From NCBI GenBank assembly GCA_017517865.1, contig JAFWYB010000009.1, positions 1-46,630 on the forward strand: a stretch of DNA of 46,630 nucleotides, in the 5' to 3' direction. The notes below the pieces were generated by a model. It was not told where the DNA came from, ran no database searches, and was given only the letters and a program-made list of their open reading frames with translations. This DNA is from Clostridia bacterium (GTDB lineage: Bacteria; Bacillota; Clostridia; Oscillospirales; Acutalibacteraceae). Within the stretch, counting starts at the first letter, position 1, and each line of letters opens with the position of its first letter. Shown in pieces: positions 15,972 to 23,407 of the stretch. The position numbers were made by a program, and so were the translations under genes.

Positions 15972-17267
15972 TTATAAATCGTTTTTCACAAGATCCTCAT
16001 AGGACTCTCTTTTTACTGCAATTCTATCCTCGCCACCGCTGAGCATAACAATGGGCGGTCTTGGAATTCTGTTGTAGTTTGATGCCATAGAGTAATTGTA
16101 AGCACCCGTTGTACAAACGGCAATAATGTCGTTTCTTCGGGGCTTCGGCATTTTAACATCGGGCTGAATAATATCTCCGCTTTCACAGCATCGTCCCGCA
16201 ACATCTGCAACAAAGTCGCATTCCTCATTCATACGGTTTGCAAGAAGCACCGTATATTTTGAGCCGTAAAGTGCATATCGCGGGTTGTCGGTCATACCGC
16301 CGTCAATCGAAACGTAGTTTTTATAGCCTGTAATTTCCTTTACGGTACCGACTGAATAAAGGGTCATACCTGCGTCGGCAACAATGCTTCTTCCCGGCTC
16401 CATAATAATCTGCGGTACATTTATACCAAGGTCTTCACAGACCCTTTTAACGTGAGCACCGAGCTTACCTATAGCGGAATCAACATCAAGATAGGGGTCA
16501 TCCTCTGTGTAGCGCACGCCGAATCCGCCGCCAAGGTTGAGCAGCTTAAACTCTACGCCGTAATCTCTCTGCATTTTTGCACCGAAGGAAAGCATAATGG
16601 TTGCCGCCTGAAGATAAACATCACCCTCACTGTCAAAGACCTGAGAGCCCACGTGGCAGTGATAGCCTACTATTTCAATGCTGTCGTTTGTAAGAGCCTT
16701 TTTAACCAGCTCCTCAGCCTGACCCGTTTCAATGGCAGTGCCGAACTTTGAATCGACCTTGCCCGTTGCAACTGCATCGTAGGTGTGAGGGTCAATACCC
16801 GGCGTAAGACGGAGAATAACCTTCTGCTTTGTACCGTCTTTTTTACAGCGTGCTATTGCGTCAAGCTCATATATACTGTCGGCAACAAAATAGCCTACTC
16901 CGCATTCCATAGCATAGGCAACGTCTGCATCGGTCTTGTTGTTGCCGTGAAAAAGAGAATTTTCCATAGGAAAGCCGGCCTTTACGGCGGTATAAATTTC
17001 ACCGGGAGAAACAAGGTCGATGCCCATTCCCTCCGCTTTCATTATTTCATAAATCCTCTTGAAGGATGCCGCCTTTGAGGCGTAGCAGGGAAAGCTGCTT
17101 TCACCGAAATGCTTTTTCATAGCATCAAGATAAATACGGCAGTTATTTCTTATTCTGTCCTCGTCGAAAAGATAGAGAGGAGTGCCGTGCTTTTCGGCAA
17201 GTGCTACGGTGTCAACACCGGCAAAGGTCAGGTGATTACCGTTTATTCCAATATTTTCACATATCAT
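15972..17267 (-). CDS. lysA: Diaminopimelate decarboxylase
   Basis: 431 residues. A PLP-dependent alanine-racemase-fold decarboxylase that turns meso-diaminopimelate into L-lysine in the cytoplasm. Seen are the PLP lysine in YASKAA (K65), HCHVGSQ, the LNLGGGFGVRY loop, EPGRSIVADAG, and near the C-terminus CESGDII with the catalytic Cys, followed by GAYNYSMASNYNRIPRP. It is the last gene of the riboswitch-controlled dap operon, 36 nt after ddh, and ends at a bidirectional terminator. Confidence 0.96.
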   Translation of the reverse strand: MICENIGINGNHLTFAGVDTVALAEKHGTPLYLFDEDRIRNNCRIYLDAMKKHFGESSFPCYASKAASFKRIYEIMKAEGMGIDLVSPGEIYTAVKAGFPMENSLFHGNNKTDADVAYAMECGVGYFVADSIYELDAIARCKKDGTKQKVILRLTPGIDPHTYDAVATGKVDSKFGTAIETGQAEELVKKALTNDSIEIVGYHCHVGSQVFDSEGDVYLQAATIMLSFGAKMQRDYGVEFKLLNLGGGFGVRYTEDDPYLDVDSAIGKLGAHVKRVCEDLGINVPQIIMEPGRSIVADAGMTLYSVGTVKEITGYKNYVSIDGGMTDNPRYALYGSKYTVLLANRMNEECDFVADVAGRCCESGDIIQPDVKMPKPRRNDIIAVCTTGAYNYSMASNYNRIPRPPIVMLSGGEDRIAVKRESYEDLVKNDL

Positions 17268-17303
17268 AATATTTAACCGTTCTTTCCTTGGTTTATATGG
17301 GTA

Positions 17304-18284
17304 TCAGAGCATATGTGCAAGTAATTCTTCCTTGCTTACGGCTATAATATCCGCGGGAGCAACATCAAAAACCGTTTTACATCCCTTCTCGCCGCGCTGA
17401 GCCATTCTGTAAACGGCTCTGGCATAGCAGGTAAGCACACTGCCCGTAAATTCGGGGTTGGAATCAAGCTTGAGGCTGTATTCGATAACCTGCTTATTGC
17501 AATCGTCCTTACCTGTAACACCGGTACGGATAACGCTTCCGCCGTGTGGAAGCTCACTGTGATCTCTTTTCATTTCCTCCATAGTGATGAAGGTCACGGT
17601 TGTATCATAGGGCTCAAAATAAGCAGGCATTGTCACTATCTCTTTGCGGATACGCTCTAAATCTGCGCCCTCTTCAGCTACAACAAAGCACTCTCTCTTG
17701 TGCTTGTCACGTGCAGTAAGCTCGGGAGCTTCACCGCTTCTTACACGGTTCATGGCATCCTCTACGGGCACTGTATACTGACGGGCATCTATAACTCCGT
17801 CAATACGTCTTATAGCGTCGGAGTGGCCCTGAGAAACACCCTTGCCCCAGAAGGTATAATCGTTACCGTCAGGGAGTATTGCCGAAGCATAAAGGCGGTT
17901 TAAGGAAAACATACCCGGGTCCCAGCCGCAGGAAATGAGAGCAACCTTTCCGCTTTTCTCTGCCTTATCATTTACATTTTTATAGTGAACACTTATCTGC
18001 GAGTGGTTATCATAGGAATCGACAACATTGAACTTTTCACTCAGTGCGGGAGTCATTTCGGGTAAATCCGTTGCACTTCCGCCGCATATAATCATAACAT
18101 CAATTTTATCCGTCCATTCATCAATATCGTCTGTGTGAACAACGGGAACATTTTCTGTAGCTATTTCAAGTGAAGCGGGGTCGCGTCTTGTAAAAACAGC
18201 CGCAAGCTCCATATCTGCATTTCTCTTTACGGAATCCTCAACGCCTCTGCCGAGATTACCGTAGCCGTATATACCAATTTTCAT
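17304..18284 (-). CDS. ddh: meso-Diaminopimelate dehydrogenase
   Basis: 326 residues, the family's usual length. It reductively aminates L-2-amino-6-oxopimelate (ring-opened tetrahydrodipicolinate) with NADPH and ammonia to give meso-DAP in one step, bypassing the succinylase, acetylase and aminotransferase routes. Seen are the dinucleotide loop GIYGYGNLGRGV, VDSYDNHSQI, and ISCGWDPGMFSLNRLY with GKGVSQGHSDAIRRIDGV, all characteristic of this enzyme. It lies 12 nt after dapB in the same operon. The presence of this gene explains why dapD/dapL-type genes are not needed here. Confidence 0.95.
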   Translation of the reverse strand: MKIGIYGYGNLGRGVEDSVKRNADMELAAVFTRRDPASLEIATENVPVVHTDDIDEWTDKIDVMIICGGSATDLPEMTPALSEKFNVVDSYDNHSQISVHYKNVNDKAEKSGKVALISCGWDPGMFSLNRLYASAILPDGNDYTFWGKGVSQGHSDAIRRIDGVIDARQYTVPVEDAMNRVRSGEAPELTARDKHKRECFVVAEEGADLERIRKEIVTMPAYFEPYDTTVTFITMEEMKRDHSELPHGGSVIRTGVTGKDDCNKQVIEYSLKLDSNPEFTGSVLTCYARAVYRMAQRGEKGCKTVFDVAPADIIAVSKEELLAHML

Positions 18285-18296
18285 AATATCACCTTA

Positions 18297-19037
18297 TCAA
18301 GCGAGAATATCATCCATATTGTAATAGCCTGCATCCTTATTTACAAGGAATTCGGCGGCAGTTACCGCTCCCTCTGCAAAAAGGCCTCTGTTTTCGGCCT
18401 CGTGCTTAAGGGTAATAACCTGACTGTTTGTGGCAAAGATTACCTCGTGAGTACCGACCTCGTTACCCATTCTTACAGCATGGATGCCGATTTCATTTTT
18501 GGTTCTCTTGCCGTTTTCTTGTCTGCCGATATTGTATTCGCAATCGTCCTTGACGCTCATTATAGAGTCAGCAAGTAAAAGAGCTGTACCGCTGGGCACG
18601 TCAAGCTTTCTGTTGTGGTGCTTTTCGATTATTTCTATATCACAGTCGGGCATAGCCTTTGCAACAATCTTTGCAAGACAGGAAAGAATAGCCACACCGA
18701 AGGACATATTTGCACTGCAGAAAAGAGGTATTTTCTCACTTGCAGCCTTAATCATTGCCTTTTCCTCATCAGTCTGACCCGTAGTTGCAATAACAAGAGG
18801 TATATTTCTCTTTACCGCATATTCTGTTACGTCTGCGGTTGCGCTGTGATGAGAGAAGTCAATAATGCAATCAGCCTCTCCCTGATAGTCTTTGACTGAA
18901 GAATAAATATTATTCTTTTCATCCGTTGTAAATTCCATACTGCAGAAGGCAACGGTTTCGTGCTTGCCGCTGTCAGCAATAATCTGACAAAGCACCTTAC
19001 CCATTGCTCCGCCTGCACCGTTAACAATAAACTTCAT
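18297..19037 (-). CDS. dapB: 4-Hydroxy-tetrahydrodipicolinate reductase
   Basis: 246 residues, the usual length of DapB. It reduces hydroxytetrahydrodipicolinate to tetrahydrodipicolinate with NAD(P)H in the cytoplasm. Seen are the Rossmann loop NGAGGAMGKVL, IDFSHHSATADV, and the catalytic EIIEKHHNRKLDVPSGTA segment, where His acts as general acid and Lys holds the substrate. It is second in the dap operon, 12 nt after dapA. Confidence 0.95.
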   Translation of the reverse strand: MKFIVNGAGGAMGKVLCQIIADSGKHETVAFCSMEFTTDEKNNIYSSVKDYQGEADCIIDFSHHSATADVTEYAVKRNIPLVIATTGQTDEEKAMIKAASEKIPLFCSANMSFGVAILSCLAKIVAKAMPDCDIEIIEKHHNRKLDVPSGTALLLADSIMSVKDDCEYNIGRQENGKRTKNEIGIHAVRMGNEVGTHEVIFATNSQVITLKHEAENRGLFAEGAVTAAEFLVNKDAGYYNMDDILA

Positions 19038-19049
19038 AGTCTTTTCCTC

Positions 19050-19940
19050 TTATACGTTAAGACCGAGCTTTCTCATTTCAGCAAGAAGCACTGCCTTTGT
19101 GTCATCCTCCATAACTGTAAGAGGTGATCTTACATAGTCCTCGCAGAAGCCCATAGCCGCCATAGCTGCCTTTGCAGGGATAGGATTGACCTCACTGAAA
19201 AGTGCCTTTACAAGGGGGAAGAATTTAAACTGCATCTGAGCGGCACCCTTCACGTCGCCGTCAAGGAACTTGTGTACCATCTGAGAGGTTTCCTTGGGAA
19301 GTACGTTTGAAAGAACGGAGATAACACCCTTACCGCCAACGGAAAGAAGAGGTACTATCTGATCGTCGTTACCTGAATAAACATCCAGCTTATCGCCAAC
19401 GAGAGACATTGTTTCAACAATCTTATCGATAGCGCCGTTGGCTTCCTTTATGCCCTGAATCATAGGATGCTCAGCGAGTACTGCATAGGTCTTAGGCTCG
19501 ATGTTTACGCCTGTTCTTGAGGGTACGTTATAAAGAATGACGGGCTTTGTGCTTGCGTCGGCAATTTCTGTGAACATCTTGATAAGACCCTTCTGAGTTG
19601 CCTTGTTATAGTAGGGTGTTACAACAAGCATAGCATCACAGCCTACCTCACAAGCATACTTTGTAAGGTCAATAGCATAAGCGGTATCGTTTGAGCCTGT
19701 ACCTGCGATAACGGGTACTCTGCCTGCTACAACCTCAACCGAGAAGCGGAGAACCTCTCTGTGTTCCTCGTCGGTAAGGGTTGAGCCTTCACCTGAGGTT
19801 CCTGCGATAACGAGAGCGTCAATGCCCTCTTCTATCTGCCATTCGATAAGCTTCTTGAAAGCTTCATAGTCAACGCCGTTTTCATTCATCGGTGTTACGA
19901 GAGCTGATGCTGCTCCTTCAAAAATAGGCTTTCTGTTCAT
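19050..19940 (-). CDS. dapA: 4-Hydroxy-tetrahydrodipicolinate synthase
   Basis: 296 residues. The aldolase-fold enzyme condenses pyruvate with aspartate semialdehyde, the committed step of DAP and lysine synthesis. Seen are AGTSGEGSTLTDEEH, TPYYNKATQKG, Y137 in LYNVPSRTG (catalytic triad) and the Schiff-base lysine K165 in IQGIKEANG. It is the first gene of the operon, behind a lysine riboswitch and terminator, with a short leader after the terminator and an AAGGAG site (minus strand). Confidence 0.96.
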   Translation of the reverse strand: MNRKPIFEGAASALVTPMNENGVDYEAFKKLIEWQIEEGIDALVIAGTSGEGSTLTDEEHREVLRFSVEVVAGRVPVIAGTGSNDTAYAIDLTKYACEVGCDAMLVVTPYYNKATQKGLIKMFTEIADASTKPVILYNVPSRTGVNIEPKTYAVLAEHPMIQGIKEANGAIDKIVETMSLVGDKLDVYSGNDDQIVPLLSVGGKGVISVLSNVLPKETSQMVHKFLDGDVKGAAQMQFKFFPLVKALFSEVNPIPAKAAMAAMGFCEDYVRSPLTVMEDDTKAVLLAEMRKLGLNV

Positions 19941-19995
19941 TTTTCATTACTCCTTAAATAAGAATTTTCTTACCGAGAAATCATTTATATGCCAT

Positions 19996-20024
19996 AAAAA
20001 AACACCCGATTAAATACCGAGTGT
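19996..20024 (-). terminator. Riboswitch-controlled terminator before dapA
   Basis: On the minus strand ACACTCG (20018-20024) pairs with CGGGTGT (20002-20008), including one U-G pair, then a run of U (19996-20002). It sits about 45 nt after the lysine aptamer and 55 nt before dapA, as expected for an attenuator. Confidence 0.88.
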
Positions 20025-20068
20025 CAATATATATGCAAATCACAGCAAAAATACTGCTCTTTCACAGT

Positions 20069-20230
20069 TATAATAGCACTCCGCAATTGCGACAGTCGGT
20101 CAAATCTTATTTCAACCGCCCAGGTAGCCTTTCGCCTGACTCCTTCGGCGACCAGCCCTTTCTAAATCGGCAGAACCTGCGAAGCCCCTTTAGCCGAAAA
20201 ATACTGATACTGTATCGCGCCTCTATCATA
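20069..20230 (-). promoter_or_regulatory. Lysine riboswitch (L-box) aptamer
   Basis: The 162-nt minus-strand RNA carries the L-box core: GATAGAGGCGCGA near the 5' end, AAGGGGCTTCGCAGG, GGTCGCCGAAGG, the GGCGGTTGAAATAAG region, and GACTGTCGC with GGAGTGCTAT near the 3' end. The closing stem P1 is TATGATAG (20223-20230) with CTATTATA (20069-20076), eight pairs with one G-U. Lysine binding should favour the downstream terminator and switch off dapA-dapB-ddh-lysA. Recognition is by recalled consensus and pairing, not by covariance search. Confidence 0.92.
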
Positions 20231-20272
20231 AATGAAATATTCGGTTTTGACCTATATGTAATAGGTATAGAA

Positions 20273-20301
20273 ATAGTATCACTTTTCTTCTTTTATGTCA
20301 A
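20273..20301 (-). promoter_or_regulatory. Sigma-A promoter of the lysine/DAP operon
   Basis: Minus strand: consensus TTGACA (20296-20301), 17-nt spacer, TACTAT (20273-20278). Transcription would start about 40 nt before the riboswitch P1 stem. Confidence 0.88.
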
Positions 20302-20312
20302 TAGCTTTTATT

Positions 20313-20345
20313 AAAAAAAGGGGCTTCCTTAAAAGAAAGCTCCTT
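20313..20345 (-). terminator. Terminator of the LRR-protein gene
   Basis: Minus strand: AAGGAGCTTTC pairs with GGAAGCCCCTT with one mismatch and one wobble, followed by a U run (20313-20319). It lies just after the stop codon and before the dap promoter. Confidence 0.82.
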
Positions 20346-20351
20346 TTCATC

Positions 20352-21869
20352 TTATTCGGTTTCTGTGAAGTGGATTGTAATCTTCTCAAAATCCTCATCC
20401 GTATAGCCTATATCAATATTCTTCCATTCCTCTTCACCTGCACCAAAGTATATATCTGTCAAAGAACTGCAATCGTAGAAAGCGTTATCGCCTATCTTTC
20501 TGACCCCTGCGGGAACTGATATTTCAGCAAGCTCTGAACAACCGACAAAGGCTTCCTTTCCGATAACCTTCAAACTTTCGGGGAGAGTTATGTTCTTTAG
20601 GCTATAGCACCAGACAAAAGCACTGTTACCTATAATTTCCGAACCCTCGGGTAAGACGAGAGATTCAACGCTTGATTCTTTAAAGGCATCATCTGCAATA
20701 AGACGTGTGCCCTCTTTAATCTCATATTTATCAGAAATTTTCTCATTGGCAGCAATAAGGCAGTTATCTATATAAAGAACTCCCTTTTCCCAGTTTGACT
20801 CATCGTTATAATAAGCGGTGTTCAGGAAGGCGCTTTCGCCAATACTTACCAGATTCTTTGAAAGAGTAATATCCTTAAGAGCTGTGCAATCCTCAAAGGT
20901 TCCGCTGTCTATATATTTTACACTGTCAGGCACAGTAACAGCCGTAAGCTTTTCACAACTGAAAACGCCTGAAACCGTAAGAGTTCCTTCTTTGACAGCT
21001 AAAGTGCCTGAGAAATCCTCTTTGACATTCACAAGGTGATTACCGATATAAAGCACTCCGTCACTCCAGTTTTTGCTGTCGTTATAATATGCGGTGTTAT
21101 AAAAAATCAGTGATTCTGCTTTTTCTATGCTATCGGGCATATTAAGCTCTGAAAGACCTGTACATTCATTAAAAGCACAGCTTTCAATAACTTCCACACC
21201 TTCAGGGATTTCTATACCTGTAAGGCTGCTGCAGCCCTCGAATGCAAAGGCTTCTATTTTTTTAAGAGAATCAGGCAGCTTTATTTCCTTAAGGTTTTTA
21301 CAACCCCTGAAAGCTGAGTATCCTATAGCGGTAACGCCCTCGGGAATGTTTATTTTTTCGAGCTTTTCACAGGAGCCGAAGCTTGAGGTTGCTATCTCTG
21401 TAAGATATGTGGGCAGTGTAATTTCCTTAAGCTTACCGCAGTTATTAAAGGCGGAGTGACCTATTTCCTTAATGCTTTCCGGCATACCGACATATTCCAG
21501 CTTTTTACAGTTTTCGAATGCCGACAAACCGATTCGGGTTACAGAGTCGGGTACGGTTACACTTCTGAGGTTTTCACAGCTATCAAAGGCTCTGTTACCG
21601 ATGCTTGTAACGTCATGTTGAATAATTACGGTTTTGATTTTTGTGTCATAAAAGGGTGATGCAGATCGGACTAAAAAATCGTAATCATACATATCTCCTT
21701 CGCCGAATATGTAAAGCTGACCCTTGGCCGAGTCATATTCCCACCAGACGCTATTACCGCACTGACCGAAATCGCTGAGTCTGTTTTCAGAAAAGCCAAC
21801 TGCAACGAGAGCGGCTAAAACCACAAGAACAAAAATTAAAAGAACTTTTTTCAATATTCCCTTTTTCAT
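20352..21869 (-). CDS. BspA-like leucine-rich-repeat (LRR_5) membrane-anchored/exported protein
   Basis: 505 residues. An N-terminal hydrophobic signal or anchor covers about residues 8-27. After a short linker (WWEYDSAKGQLYIFGEGDM) come about a dozen LRR_5 repeats of roughly 23 residues (pattern SVTxIGxxAFxxCxxLxxVxIPDS), from about residue 80 to 490. Two insertions share the motif FLNTAYYNDxxNWxxGVLYIxN. This repeat class occurs in BspA-type adhesins and many gut Firmicute surface proteins. It carries no sortase signal or dockerin. It has a near-consensus promoter and its own terminator, so is monocistronic. Confidence 0.88.
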   Translation of the reverse strand: MKKGILKKVLLIFVLVVLAALVAVGFSENRLSDFGQCGNSVWWEYDSAKGQLYIFGEGDMYDYDFLVRSASPFYDTKIKTVIIQHDVTSIGNRAFDSCENLRSVTVPDSVTRIGLSAFENCKKLEYVGMPESIKEIGHSAFNNCGKLKEITLPTYLTEIATSSFGSCEKLEKINIPEGVTAIGYSAFRGCKNLKEIKLPDSLKKIEAFAFEGCSSLTGIEIPEGVEVIESCAFNECTGLSELNMPDSIEKAESLIFYNTAYYNDSKNWSDGVLYIGNHLVNVKEDFSGTLAVKEGTLTVSGVFSCEKLTAVTVPDSVKYIDSGTFEDCTALKDITLSKNLVSIGESAFLNTAYYNDESNWEKGVLYIDNCLIAANEKISDKYEIKEGTRLIADDAFKESSVESLVLPEGSEIIGNSAFVWCYSLKNITLPESLKVIGKEAFVGCSELAEISVPAGVRKIGDNAFYDCSSLTDIYFGAGEEEWKNIDIGYTDEDFEKITIHFTETE

Positions 21870-21906
21870 ATTTTATTATCCTTTTTCTTTTCATTTTATT
21901 GGTTTA

Positions 21907-21935
21907 ATTTTACTATAATCGGGTATTTTTGTCAA
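21907..21935 (-). promoter_or_regulatory. Sigma-A promoter of the LRR-protein gene
   Basis: Minus strand: TTGACA (21930-21935), 17-nt spacer, TAAAAT (21907-21912), about 38 nt upstream of the ATG. Confidence 0.82.
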
Positions 21936-22045
21936 TAATTATCCTCCCCTGTCTGTTACAGTCCAAAACCATCCGCCGCTTCGACGACGATGCCTTTGAG
22001 AGCATACGAACTCCTTCACTGCTTACTTTATCCGCAATTTGGCAT

Positions 22046-22075
22046 AAAAAATAAGAGCCGCTTTAAGCGACTCTT
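22046..22075 (-). terminator. Terminator of the 62-aa membrane protein gene
   Basis: AAGAGTCGCTT/AAGCGGCTCTT hairpin on the minus strand followed by ATTTTTT; it starts a few bases after the stop codon. Confidence 0.85.
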
Positions 22076-22080
22076 GATTT

Positions 22081-22269
22081 TTATGCAACTGTTTCAGAAA
22101 TAAAATCCACGTCTTCGCAGGAGCAGGAAACAAAGTTTTCTCTGTCGTCTGCATTCTTGATCTTTTTCTTTTCAATGATTTTAGTAACTGCAACATAAAT
22201 GCCTGCAATAGCAGCGGTGATTGCAACGATGATTGCAACTACCTTGAGAATCTTTTTAAATTTCTCCAT
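22081..22269 (-). CDS. Small single-pass membrane protein, 62 aa
   Basis: The 62-residue product has a Lys-rich start (MEKFKKILK), one hydrophobic helix (about 10-30, VVAIIVAITAAIAGIYVAV), a basic KIIEKKKIK stretch, then a short acidic tail containing SCSCEDVDF. AGGAGG precedes the ATG, and it has its own promoter and terminator, so it is a real monocistronic gene. The paired Cys in the tail could bind metal or form disulphides. I do not recognise a family; a small sensor or modulator of a membrane complex is one guess. Confidence 0.8.
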   Translation of the reverse strand: MEKFKKILKVVAIIVAITAAIAGIYVAVTKIIEKKKIKNADDRENFVSCSCEDVDFISETVA

Positions 22270-22304
22270 GGGATTTTCCTCCTGAGTTTTATTTTTACCC
22301 TTTG

Positions 22305-22333
22305 ATTATATCACTAACTTCCACTCAAGTCAA
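22305..22333 (-). promoter_or_regulatory. Sigma-A promoter of the 62-aa gene
   Basis: Minus strand: TTGACT (22328-22333), 17-nt spacer, consensus TATAAT (22305-22310). Confidence 0.82.
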
Positions 22334-22348
22334 TAAGAAAGATGCATT

Positions 22349-23311
22349 TTAATAAGTAAATGTACAGCTTCTTGTCTGCGTGCCGTGAAGTGCAAATTCA
22401 ATGGGGATTTTTGTCATAAAATTATATGTGCCGTTACCCGAGCAGGAAGCGATATTGAGCTTGTAGCTAAGAGAAATAAGGCGGTTATCCTTATCGAAAA
22501 CAGCCTCCGCCGTGGTTCCGCTGTAGGTTACGGTCATTTCCTCCATTTCCATTCCCGAGGGCAGAAAATCGGTCAGGTTGAGAGCTTCAATAGCCTTGGA
22601 ATGGTTTACAGCCTCCTGAGTCAGAGTCTGGGTCTCATCCTTGAGCACAATTACAATTTTATATCCTCCGTCGCCCGTGGGGTTTGCCGTCGCCTGCTTT
22701 ACCGCATCGGAAGAAAGCTTTGCAAAGCTTCCCGAGGGAGGTATTGCCGTTACGGTGGTCTGTCCCGTTTCAGAATCAGTACCCTTTATGAAATTATAAG
22801 TAACCGACTTCGGGGCATTTGCCTGCATAGCCTCAAGAGCTATTTTTTCGGCTGCTGCGCCGCCGGTAATCTGATCAAAGCTTATATCAAGTGAGCCGTC
22901 TGTTGAAACAACAAGCTTTTCTGTGTTTTTTGCCTTGTTGATACCGTCAACATAAGCCTTGACAATATTATCCTTGCCTACGGGTACGTTTTTGTTGATT
23001 TCAGCCTGCTGCTTTGAGGCTGAAACGGAAGCATCGTAGGAAACCTTCCATGCAGGATCGTCGGGTGTAACGGTGGTAGCAACGTGGTTTCCCAGAGTGA
23101 TGTCAGGCGGCATATATACCGTAACGTCATCTGCGGTGGTCTGAGGTTCGGTTGTAATCTGCTGTGAAAACGACGGTGCACCTGCCGCAGTAGTAGTATT
23201 GTCTTTACCGCTTTTTCTTGCGATACTTGAGCTTACAACAAGACTGATGCAGAAAGCCCACAGAGCAATCACAAAAATTATTATTAAATGTATAAATTTT
23301 TTCTGTCTCAT
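22349..23311 (-). CDS. Exported/membrane-anchored protein with the shared C-terminal module
   Basis: 320 residues. A signal or anchor helix (about 8-29) is followed by a Thr/Pro-rich linker (about 38-75) and a domain of about 200 residues. The domain contains GINKAKNTEK (about 123-132), SVTYNFIKG, IPPSGSFAKL, GGYKIVIVLKDET and AVFDKDNRLISLSYKLNI, and ends SCTFTY. The same blocks recur in order at the end of the 835-aa FN3 protein encoded just upstream, so the two domains are homologous by eye. No known fold is recognised. AAAGGA precedes the ATG at 23311; the gap to the FN3 gene is 96 nt and holds a hairpin. Confidence 0.75.
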   Translation of the reverse strand: MRQKKFIHLIIIFVIALWAFCISLVVSSSIARKSGKDNTTTAAGAPSFSQQITTEPQTTADDVTVYMPPDITLGNHVATTVTPDDPAWKVSYDASVSASKQQAEINKNVPVGKDNIVKAYVDGINKAKNTEKLVVSTDGSLDISFDQITGGAAAEKIALEAMQANAPKSVTYNFIKGTDSETGQTTVTAIPPSGSFAKLSSDAVKQATANPTGDGGYKIVIVLKDETQTLTQEAVNHSKAIEALNLTDFLPSGMEMEEMTVTYSGTTAEAVFDKDNRLISLSYKLNIASCSGNGTYNFMTKIPIEFALHGTQTRSCTFTY

Positions 23312-23352
23312 CGGGACTTCCTTTCGTCTGCTTTTTGCAGATAGACTCTATT

Positions 23353-23387
23353 ATATAAAGGGATACTTAGTAAGCATCCCTTTATAT
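23353..23387. terminator. Hairpin between two surface-protein genes, possible terminator
   Basis: A perfect 12-bp stem, ATATAAAGGGAT with ATCCCTTTATAT, 11-nt loop. There is no clear U run on the minus strand, so it may be a weak terminator or an mRNA processing or stability hairpin. Confidence 0.5.
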
Positions 23388-23407
23388 TATATTACATCTG
23401 AAGTTAA

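Noticed and set aside
20021-20314. Plus-strand frame over the dap leader
   Set aside because: It is antisense to the lysine riboswitch and has no ribosome binding site.
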